This document shows, in pieces, positions 23,670 through 29,886 of a stretch of DNA of 34,361 bases. A model generated the notes under the pieces. That model searched no databases and was not told where the DNA came from. It worked only from the letters and a program-made list of their open reading frames with translations. Position numbers and translations under genes: made by a program. The first letter of the stretch is position 1; every line of letters starts with the position of its first letter. This DNA is from DATGKD01 sp035294855. GTDB taxonomy: Bacteria > Actinomycetota > Acidimicrobiia > Acidimicrobiales > UBA8190. The stretch is from contig DATGKD010000115.1 of the NCBI GenBank assembly GCA_035294855.1, positions 1 through 34,361 of the forward strand, read 5' to 3'.

Positions 23670-24427
23670 TGCAGACGAACTGGTCGCGGGACCGGCAGAT
23701 GCTGCGAACGAAGTTCCGGGATTTCGCCCTCACGCGCGACGAGTCGTTGCGCGCCGAGCTTGTCGAGGCACACCTCGGCCTCGCGGAGCATCTCGCCCGT
23801 CGGTTCACCCATCGAGGCGAACCGTACGACGACCTGGTCCAGGTGAGCTCGCTCGGGTTGATCAAGGCGGTCGATCGTTTCGACCCCGAACGTGGTGTCG
23901 AATTCAGCACCTATGCAACCAAGACGATCCTGGGCGAGCTCAAACGCCACTTCCGCGACAAGGGATGGGCGATCCGGGCGCCGCGGCGCATCCAGGAGCT
24001 GTACCTCAACGTCGGGCAGGCCGTGGGCTCGCTCGCCCAGGAGCTCGGGCGCTCCCCCACCATCAACGAGCTCGCCGTGGAGACCAGCGCCTCCGAGGAC
24101 GATGTCATCGAGGCGCTCGAGGCCGGGCAGGGGTACCGTTCGGCGTCGTTGGAGGGCAGTGGGCCCGACGACGACCGCCTGAGTGCGCACCTCGGCGTGG
24201 AAGATCGGGCGTTCGGCGGAGCCGAGTGGCGCGCCGTCCTGCTCCCTCATCTCGAAACGCTGACCGACCGGGACCGCGAGATCCTCCGGCACCGATTCAT
24301 CGAAGGGTTGACCCAAACCGAGATCGCCTCTCGCGTCGGGATCAGCCAGATGCACGTGTCGAGGCTCTTGACGAGGATCCTGTCGCACCTTCGCCACGCC
24401 TGCGCGGAGACCCTCGAGGCAAGCTGA
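23669..24427 (+). CDS. SigF/SigB-type (group 3) RNA polymerase sigma factor
   Basis: A 252-residue sigma-70 family factor with regions 2, 3 and 4. Region 2 contains EAHLGLAEHLARRF, DDLVQVSSLGLIKAVDRFDP and FSTYATKTILGELKRHFRD. Region 3 has AQELGRSPTINELA. Region 4 has LTDRDREILRHRFIEGLTQTEIASRVGISQMHVSRLL, the -35-binding helix-turn-helix. The set matches SigF/SigB/SigI-like stress or development sigma factors. ATG 23669 shares one base with the upstream stop, and GAGGG lies seven bases before it. A matching promoter at 22555-22579 suggests a nearby target gene. Confidence 0.92.
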   Translation: MQTNWSRDRQMLRTKFRDFALTRDESLRAELVEAHLGLAEHLARRFTHRGEPYDDLVQVSSLGLIKAVDRFDPERGVEFSTYATKTILGELKRHFRDKGWAIRAPRRIQELYLNVGQAVGSLAQELGRSPTINELAVETSASEDDVIEALEAGQGYRSASLEGSGPDDDRLSAHLGVEDRAFGGAEWRAVLLPHLETLTDRDREILRHRFIEGLTQTEIASRVGISQMHVSRLLTRILSHLRHACAETLEAS

Positions 24428-24564
24428 GAGCTTGCCGGCGGTCGTAGTCGCCGTGTGCAAGCAATCCTCCAGCCGAGCAGGGATTCGGGTCGGAGCCCTA
24501 CGGGTAGGTGCAGACGGGGTACGAGCGCCTCTTGCGGGGAAGGGCGTACGAGGGCAGTGAGCTC

Positions 24565-24598
24565 GGCCCGTGGACCGAAAGGTCCGAAGGGAGGGGCC
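24565..24598 (+). promoter_or_regulatory. Leader hairpin that may cover the ribosome site of the small zinc-knuckle gene
   Basis: GGACC (24572-24576) and GGTCC (24581-24585) close a GAAA tetraloop. An outer pair GGCCC (24565-24569) and GGGCC (24594-24598) would enclose it together with the GGGAGG ribosome site just before ATG 24599. The rest of the leader (24428-24564) has two GGGTA strings (24502-24506 and 24517-24521) but no GTTT at the right distance. Regulatory action is an inference. Confidence 0.4.
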
Positions 24599-24862
24599 AT
24601 GCCTCAGAGACACCGTCCTGAGCTCCTCGAGTCGATTGCCGGTGAGCCACTCGTCAACTATCGGCGCGCACCGCGGACGTTTCGTCGTGACCGGACCTGC
24701 GCCGCACCGGAGTGCTCCACCCGCCTGTCGATCTACAACTCGGGCGCGTATTGCTCCGCTCACGGGCCATTCGGCGTGTGGTCGCTACCGAACCTGCAGC
24801 CTGTTCTCGAGGACACGACCACAGGTGCAGACGACTTGAGCGACCAGAGACTCGTCAGTTAG
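24599..24862 (+). CDS. Small Cys/His zinc-knuckle protein
   Basis: An 87-residue protein with a likely zinc site: Cys-x4-Cys in RTCAAPECSTRLSIYN, then YCSAH about a dozen residues later. The CxxxxC...LSIYN...YCxxH pattern recurs in short actinobacterial proteins as I recall them, without a firm function. The rest is polar. A good ribosome site (GGGAGGGG) fixes ATG 24599. It follows the sigma-factor gene after a 171-base leader and might belong to the same regulon. Confidence 0.75.
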   Translation: MPQRHRPELLESIAGEPLVNYRRAPRTFRRDRTCAAPECSTRLSIYNSGAYCSAHGPFGVWSLPNLQPVLEDTTTGADDLSDQRLVS

Positions 24863-24983
24863 GCGACCCGGGACAAGCCCGCGGGGGCTCGAGCCACGCC
24901 GCCGCTAGGGCGTACGTCTCGCCCTCGGCCGCGAAACGATAAACCTGGTGCCCGGGCCGGCGCGTTTGCCGGATCCGCGCGGC

Positions 24984-26459
24984 ATGCCACGTTCCCCTGA
25001 CCCCGACCGCCTGGGCCCGTACCGGGCACGTCGCCGTGGCGACGCCTCCCGAACCGTGCCGACTTCAGCGCCCCAGCCGTCCCCGCGTCCGTCCCGGGGG
25101 CGTGCCAAGAACACCTACGGCGACCAGTTCGTGGTCCAAGAGCACCACGCTCGGGCGCTGCACTGGGACTTCCGTCTCGAGCGCGACGGCGTCCTCGCGT
25201 CGTGGGCGGTGCCCAAAGGGCTCCCGCTCGAACGCGGTCCCCGCCGCCTGGCGGTCCGGACCGAGGACCACCCCGTCGAGTACGCCTCGTTCGTGGGGAC
25301 GATCCCACGCGGCGAATATGGAGCCGGACGGGTGTCGATCTGGGACACAGGCACGTACGAATGCGAGAAGTGGTCCGACGACGAAGTCATGGTGGTGTTG
25401 CACGGCAACCGCATTGATGGCCGCTACGTCCTCATCCGCACGGGTGGCAACCAGTGGCTTGCTCAGCGGATGGACGACACCAGAGCCGACCGAGAGCCCA
25501 TGCCCAAGCTGATCAGACCGATGCTCGCCACATCCGGCTCGCTTCCTGCTCGCGACGACGGATGGGCCTTCGAGTTCAAGTGGGACGGCGTGCGAACCGT
25601 CGTCTATGTGGAGGGCGGACGGGCACGGCTCATGTCGCGCAACGACCGGGACGTCACCGTCAGCTACCCCGAGCTGAGCCACGCCTTCGAGGTGCTCGGT
25701 AGTCGCGACGCCGTCCTCGATGGGGAGGTCGTGGCGTTCGACGACCGCGGTCGGCCGAACTTCGGCCTGCTCCAGCAGCGCATGCACGTCCTGGACCCCG
25801 GGAGATCCCGGCAGCTGGCCGAACGCGTGCCGGCGGCCATGCTCCTCTTCGACGTCTTGTTCTTGGATGGGCGGTCGACCGTCGATCTCCCGTACCGCGA
25901 ACGCCGGGAACTGCTGGAATCGTTGGGACTGTCCGGGCCCAACCTTGGTACGCCGCCATGGTTCGGCGGCGCCGGCCGCGACGTCCTGCAGGCCGCTCGA
26001 GAACAGGGCCTCGAAGGGGTGGTGGCCAAGCGAGTGGCCAGCACCTACCAGCCGGGTCGTCGGAGTCCTGACTGGATCAAGGTCAAGCACGTGCGCGCCC
26101 AGGAGGTCGTCGTGGGTGGGTGGACGACAGGACAGGGCCGTCGGCGCAACACCTTGGGGGCACTGTTGCTCGGCATTCCCGAACCGCAGGGCCTGGCGTA
26201 CGTGGGCAACGTGGGCACGGGCTTCACCGACGCCGTGCTCGACGAGCTCGGCCGGATGCTCGCCCCGCTCGAACAGCGCACTTCTCCGTTCATGACGCCC
26301 GTTCCCTCGAGGCAGGCGGTCGGAGCGCACTGGGTCGAGCCGCGCCTCGTCGGCGAAGTCACGTTCTCCGAGTGGACGACCGACCACCGGCTCCGGCACC
26401 CCGTCTGGCGCGGCCTACGACCCGACAAGTCCGTATCCGAGGTTACGCGCGAGTCCTGA
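24984..26459 (+). CDS. ligD: LigD-type ATP-dependent DNA ligase with 3'-phosphoesterase domain (PE-LIG)
   Basis: A 491-residue two-domain repair enzyme. Residues about 43-165 are the LigD 3'-phosphoesterase: HHARALHWDFRLERDG (54-69), DHPVEYASFVGTIPRGEYGAG (95-115). Residues about 175-480 are an ATP-dependent ligase: motif I FEFKWDGVR with adenylated Lys199, FDVLFLDG (motif III), EGVVAKR (motif IV) and WIKVK (motif V), then an OB-fold. The PE domain trims 3' ends and the ligase seals double-strand breaks in Ku-dependent end joining. The LigD polymerase domain is missing, so a separate polymerase would be needed; Ku is not in the window. ATG 24984 is chosen; an in-frame GTG lies at 24948. Confidence 0.9.
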   Translation: MPRSPDPDRLGPYRARRRGDASRTVPTSAPQPSPRPSRGRAKNTYGDQFVVQEHHARALHWDFRLERDGVLASWAVPKGLPLERGPRRLAVRTEDHPVEYASFVGTIPRGEYGAGRVSIWDTGTYECEKWSDDEVMVVLHGNRIDGRYVLIRTGGNQWLAQRMDDTRADREPMPKLIRPMLATSGSLPARDDGWAFEFKWDGVRTVVYVEGGRARLMSRNDRDVTVSYPELSHAFEVLGSRDAVLDGEVVAFDDRGRPNFGLLQQRMHVLDPGRSRQLAERVPAAMLLFDVLFLDGRSTVDLPYRERRELLESLGLSGPNLGTPPWFGGAGRDVLQAAREQGLEGVVAKRVASTYQPGRRSPDWIKVKHVRAQEVVVGGWTTGQGRRRNTLGALLLGIPEPQGLAYVGNVGTGFTDAVLDELGRMLAPLEQRTSPFMTPVPSRQAVGAHWVEPRLVGEVTFSEWTTDHRLRHPVWRGLRPDKSVSEVTRES

Positions 26460-26730
26460 CAGCCCGGTTCGCGGCGGCGAGCCCGCTGCGATCGCCCTCG
26501 GCGGCACGCCGGTCCACGCGCGTCCGGCGCCCGCCGACGGGCGACGCGACCCGCCTCCGAGTCCGGACGAATGTCGCCCGCCCAGACCCGTTGCGTGTCG
26601 ATGTCTCTGGTCCCTCCTACTGCGCTGTGAAGGCTGAAGGTGGTGTGCCACACGGTATGAGAAGACGGTGAATTTCTCGTGACATCCCGGCGACCCGTCA
26701 ACCAAATTCCGATGAACCCTTCGCGACCCC

Positions 26731-26749
26731 AGGCGATTTCGAATCGCCT
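26731..26749. promoter_or_regulatory. 8+8 bp inverted repeat, candidate operator
   Basis: AGGCGATT and AATCGCCT flank TCG with no mismatch. Its core GCGATTTCGAA recurs on the opposite strand at 26905-26915. The two copies flank the promoter-like TAAAAT before the coiled-coil protein gene, so one regulator may bind both. The regulator is unknown. Confidence 0.5.
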
Positions 26750-26781
26750 CCCCTACCGTCTGTCGCCACCGACGGGCGCCG

Positions 26782-26837
26782 GGAAACGGCAGGGCACGGG
26801 ACCCAGGCGGGTCCCGCCCACTTTGCCCGGGATTTCC
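26782..26837 (+). other. Nested hairpin upstream of the coiled-coil protein gene
   Basis: A perfect 7-bp stem GGGACCC/GGGTCCC with loop AGGC (26798-26815) lies inside GGGCA/TGCCC (26792-26796 with 26824-26828) and GGAAA/TTTCC (26782-26786 with 26833-26837). It may be a terminator protecting the downstream promoter or a structured leader. It does not match any riboswitch consensus I know. Confidence 0.4.
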
Positions 26838-26848
26838 GCAGGTCAGCG

Positions 26849-26857
26849 TGCTAAAAT
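26849..26857 (+). promoter_or_regulatory. Extended -10 promoter candidate
   Basis: TGCTAAAAT resembles an extended -10 element (TGN plus TAAAAT) in an otherwise GC-rich region, about 80 bases before ATG 26938. No -35 element at the usual spacing is evident. Confidence 0.4.
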
Positions 26858-26937
26858 TGCTTGGCGTCGTGCCGACCCGCACGTGCGCCGACCGGATCGA
26901 TCGCTTCGAAATCGCTCACCATCAGCGGAGTTGCACG

Positions 26938-27648
26938 ATGCCCATGACCCCCGCGGAACCCATGACTCCTGCCCAGTTGCTCCGGGAGATGACATTTGAC
27001 GCCAAGGAGTTCGCAGCTTCCGACGACAAGCCGATCACGGCGATGCAGGACACGGTCCAACAGGCGTCCGGTGCACTCGATGAGCTACAGGACCTCTTCA
27101 CGCGGATGAAGGGTCTCCTCGTGCTGGCACGCGAGCAGCACCGGAACGAGGAGAAGATCGGAGAACTCTTCGTCCGCGCACAGGACTACGTCAACGAGGC
27201 TCTCGCTGACGCCGAGCAACGGGCCCGGCAACTCATCGCCGACGCCGAGTGCGAAGCTGCCCACATCATCAACGACGCGCGAGAAGAAGCGCAGCGAATC
27301 GTGCACGACGCGCGTCCGTCTCTTGGGCTTCCCCCCGAGGCGATCCAGAATCTCCAATCGACGATCGACGGCTTCGCCCAGCTGAACCGCGAGCTCCTCG
27401 GCGAGCTCACCTCGATCGGCGAGACGCTCTCGGGGTTCGCGCCGGCTGCTCTCCCACCTCCGCTGGCTCCCTCGGCTCTTCCGCCGCCTCCGCGTGGCGA
27501 GCACGTCCCGTTGCCCCCACCTCCCTTCGGTGCGCCGGTTCCCACTGTCGCTCGGCCGAACTCGGCCACGGCTCCTGCGGCCGAAGGCAGGGCAAGCGCA
27601 TCAGAGGCACCCCGCCAAGAAACGGTGGCCACGACGGTCACGGGTTAG
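26938..27648 (+). CDS. DivIVA-like coiled-coil protein with Pro-rich tail
   Basis: A 236-residue soluble protein without signal peptide. Residues about 35-165 are strongly helical and charged. The segment YVNEALADAEQRARQLIADAECEAAHIINDAREEAQRIV has the Ala/Glu/Arg heptad style of DivIVA/Wag31 and related cell-division or polar-growth proteins. The C-terminal 70 residues are a Pro/Ala-rich tail (LPPPLAP, LPPPP, LPPPPFG). The canonical DivIVA N-terminal membrane-binding motif is not recognised, so this is DivIVA-like only. ATG 26938 follows CGGAG at seven bases. The 3' end overlaps the convergent surface-protein gene by 11 bases. Confidence 0.75.
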   Translation: MPMTPAEPMTPAQLLREMTFDAKEFAASDDKPITAMQDTVQQASGALDELQDLFTRMKGLLVLAREQHRNEEKIGELFVRAQDYVNEALADAEQRARQLIADAECEAAHIINDAREEAQRIVHDARPSLGLPPEAIQNLQSTIDGFAQLNRELLGELTSIGETLSGFAPAALPPPLAPSALPPPPRGEHVPLPPPPFGAPVPTVARPNSATAPAAEGRASASEAPRQETVATTVTG

Positions 27649-28492
27649 ATCGAGCCTCGACGGCTGGTGAGACGATCGGTCGCACCACGCGGCGACCCAA
27701 CCCTCCTCCGAGCGTGAGTACGGCGCCCCCCAGGACGATCCACAGCGTCGCGTTCGGCATGCCCGTGTAGGCGAGTGAACCGCCTGACGATGTCGCGGGT
27801 CTTTGCGGTGAGCCGGCGAGAGCACGCGGTCCCCCGTCGCCGGCCGTCGCCGTCGGCGCGCCTGTCGTCAGCGGCGTCGAACCCTCAGCTCCCGCAGACG
27901 GAGGAGTGGACGAAGCTGTCGACGACGGCGCGGACGAAGAAGAGGTGCCGCTGATCACGAAAGGAGCCGAAAACGCGTGCGGCCCACTCAGGAAGGCAGC
28001 GCTGTAGTCGGTGCCCACCCACAGCACGCAGACGTGGACGGCGTCGCAATCGATCGATGAGTTCCCCGTGGAGGAGTTGCTCAACTCGGTCACCTGGTAC
28101 TGAGCACGGAATGTCCCGTCGGACCTCGTGTCGATCGCACCCTGGTTGATCGTGATTCCCTCGCAACTGGACGAGTCGTTCGGGAGGTTGGCCGGGCTCC
28201 CGTTCGGATCCGAGCACTCGATGATCTGGAGGCCGGTCTGGTCCTGGGCGCTCGAGGGAAAACCCGAGCCGGCCACGGCGATGGTCTGGCCGTTCGCGAA
28301 GGGTCCAAGCGGGATCGTGACCGACGGGCCGGCGCCGAACGCGTGGCCGGGACTGAAGACCTGGGCGAACGCGGCAAGCACGAGTCCGGCGATCTGAGCG
28401 GCCCCCAACAGGCTTCGTGTCCGTCGTGCCCCCGCGGAAGCCTGTCCCGCCCCGGAGGGTCCACGAAGAAGGGTCGTCCGACTCGGCGTCAT
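27638..28492 (-). CDS. Sortase-anchored surface protein with neocarzinostatin-like domain (LAYTG)
   Basis: A 284-residue secreted protein. A long signal peptide (n-region with RRTR, hydrophobic AAQIAGLVLAAFAQV) precedes a neocarzinostatin-like beta domain, about residues 55-175, with AVAGSGFPSS, GLQIIEC, VCVLWVGTDY and HAFSAPF. A Ser/Thr/Pro linker follows. The C-terminus is a sorting signal: LAYTG at 240-244, a hydrophobic helix (LWIVLGGAVLTLGGG), then RR and a short basic tail. The upstream class E sortase gene ends seven bases before this start, making it a likely substrate. The domain closely resembles that in the secreted protein at 6602-8167. Function unknown; neocarzinostatin itself binds an enediyne, but no enediyne genes are present. 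Confidence 0.85.
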   Translation of the reverse strand: MTPSRTTLLRGPSGAGQASAGARRTRSLLGAAQIAGLVLAAFAQVFSPGHAFGAGPSVTIPLGPFANGQTIAVAGSGFPSSAQDQTGLQIIECSDPNGSPANLPNDSSSCEGITINQGAIDTRSDGTFRAQYQVTELSNSSTGNSSIDCDAVHVCVLWVGTDYSAAFLSGPHAFSAPFVISGTSSSSAPSSTASSTPPSAGAEGSTPLTTGAPTATAGDGGPRALAGSPQRPATSSGGSLAYTGMPNATLWIVLGGAVLTLGGGLGRRVVRPIVSPAVEARSNP

Positions 28493-28499
28493 CGACGCG

Positions 28500-29876
28500 T
28501 CAGAGGTTGGCGGGCAGCAGCTTGGTGAGTGCGACGAACAGGAAGTACAGGCCGGCGGACCAGATGGGCACGAGGACCAGCCAGCGACCCGTCCGGCCAT
28601 AGAAGTGGCGGGCACGCTGGTTCGCCAAGCCGAGCAGGACCAGGACCGCCAGCAACAGGACGGCAAGCGGCAGGTAGCCCAGGTTCCATCCGGTGGCGTT
28701 GTCGACGACGTGGACGACTCGACGTCCCACCGTGGGGGCCGCGCTCGTGGATCCCGGCGTCACCGGTCGGTCGAGCAATGCCACGACGGCCAGCCGCTGT
28801 GATGCGGAGAACTTGGGATTGCAGGTCGTCAGGGTGAGTCGGTCGTCTCCCACCGTATTGAGGAGGGAGACATCCCGGGGGGACACCGCCACCGGCGGTT
28901 GGGAGACCACGTAGGTGAGCACCTCTCCTGCATCGGTTGTCAGCTCGACGTGATCGCCGATGGCCAACCGGTCGAGGTTGCTGAACGGCGCTCCGTAGGT
29001 GGTCCGGTGGCCGGCGATGGCGACGTTGCCGGCCTGACCTGGCATCGCGGTGCCGACGTAGTGCCCAGGGCCTTTCGCCAAGTCGCCCTCGGCTGTCCCC
29101 TCCACGACGATCTGGTCGACACCGATCGCGGGGATCTGCAGGCGGGCAACTGCGGAACCCTCGCCGGGCTCGGGCAAGGTGGCGGCGAGGGGGACGAGCG
29201 CGGGCCCATGGGACGTGGGCACCGGTTGGTGCACACGGGGATGGAATTGCTGCCGGAGCGACGATTGGGCCTGTGCATGCTCGATCGACGTCCCCCACAG
29301 CTGCCACGCCGCGAACAGCAGGAGGATGAGGCCGACGTTCCTCACCCACCCGAACGCCACGAACACCGCCCGCAAACGCCGTTGCTGGCGCGCCGACATG
29401 AGCCGATTGCGGTCGTCGGTGGCGGGCGGCGCCCGCCGCGGAGGCGACGTCAGGACCGACGGTGCTGTCAGGGTGAACGGGACAGCGACAGGCGCCTCGT
29501 GGCCCAACTGGTCGAGCAGTGTGGACGCGATCCGGCTGGACGCCAGGACGGCCCGGCCCGCCGCCGCCGCCAGCGGTGTCCCGGGCCGGACATCCCACAC
29601 CCGCTCCCAGTCGACGGGCGGCGCCGGGCCCGGGGCAGCGAACTCGCCCACCGCGACTTGAGCCTCGGCGACGAGCTCTTCGCAGAATCCGCGGCACAAG
29701 GCGATGGAACGAGCCTCTGCGGTGGAACCGGTCGCAGGTGCCCTTGTCTCTTGTGCGGCGGCCGAGCGGCTCCCGTTGGCCCGCTGCCGGCGCCCATGGG
29801 AGGCCACGGCCGGCCGCGGTCCGGGGTCGGGCGCCGCGGCAGACGGCTCCATGAGCCCCATTCCTACCGCGCCCAT
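28500..29876 (-). CDS. Class E sortase with long N-terminal extension
   Basis: A 458-residue transpeptidase. Residues 1-180 form a hydrophilic Ala/Pro/Arg-rich cytosolic region. A membrane helix follows (GLILLLFAAWQLWG), then the sortase barrel with His290 (AGHRTTYG), Cys352 (LTTCNPKFS) and Arg361 (SASQRL), the complete catalytic set. Two more hydrophobic helices close the protein (LAVLLLAVLVLLGL and LVPIWSAGLYFLFVAL). Class E enzymes prefer LAxTG signals, and LAYTG, LAFTG and LAYTG occur in three neighbouring genes. They are usually nearer 250 residues, so both ends are extended here. The start is uncertain: ATG 29876 is 10 bases after the exosortase stop; ATG 29861 and 29852 also fit. Confidence 0.9.
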   Translation of the reverse strand: MGAVGMGLMEPSAAAPDPGPRPAVASHGRRQRANGSRSAAAQETRAPATGSTAEARSIALCRGFCEELVAEAQVAVGEFAAPGPAPPVDWERVWDVRPGTPLAAAAGRAVLASSRIASTLLDQLGHEAPVAVPFTLTAPSVLTSPPRRAPPATDDRNRLMSARQQRRLRAVFVAFGWVRNVGLILLLFAAWQLWGTSIEHAQAQSSLRQQFHPRVHQPVPTSHGPALVPLAATLPEPGEGSAVARLQIPAIGVDQIVVEGTAEGDLAKGPGHYVGTAMPGQAGNVAIAGHRTTYGAPFSNLDRLAIGDHVELTTDAGEVLTYVVSQPPVAVSPRDVSLLNTVGDDRLTLTTCNPKFSASQRLAVVALLDRPVTPGSTSAAPTVGRRVVHVVDNATGWNLGYLPLAVLLLAVLVLLGLANQRARHFYGRTGRWLVLVPIWSAGLYFLFVALTKLLPANL

Positions 29877-29886
29877 GCCCGTCGAC

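Larger units (their letters stand above)
26460..26937. other. 478-base intergenic region with dyads and one promoter-like element
   Basis: I see no credible gene. It holds an inverted repeat (26731-26749), a nested hairpin (26782-26837), an extended -10-like sequence (26849-26857) and a second copy of the GCGATTTCGAA string on the minus strand (26905-26915). The first 200 bases look like ordinary non-coding sequence. Confidence 0.6.

Noticed and set aside
26782..26837. Cyclic di-GMP or other known riboswitch
   Set aside because: The conserved core strings of the known classes are not present; only nested stems are seen.
26415..26882. Possible minus-strand gene in the 478-base gap
   Set aside because: It overlaps the LigD end and has no ribosome site or recognisable motif. 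Its composition looks non-coding.
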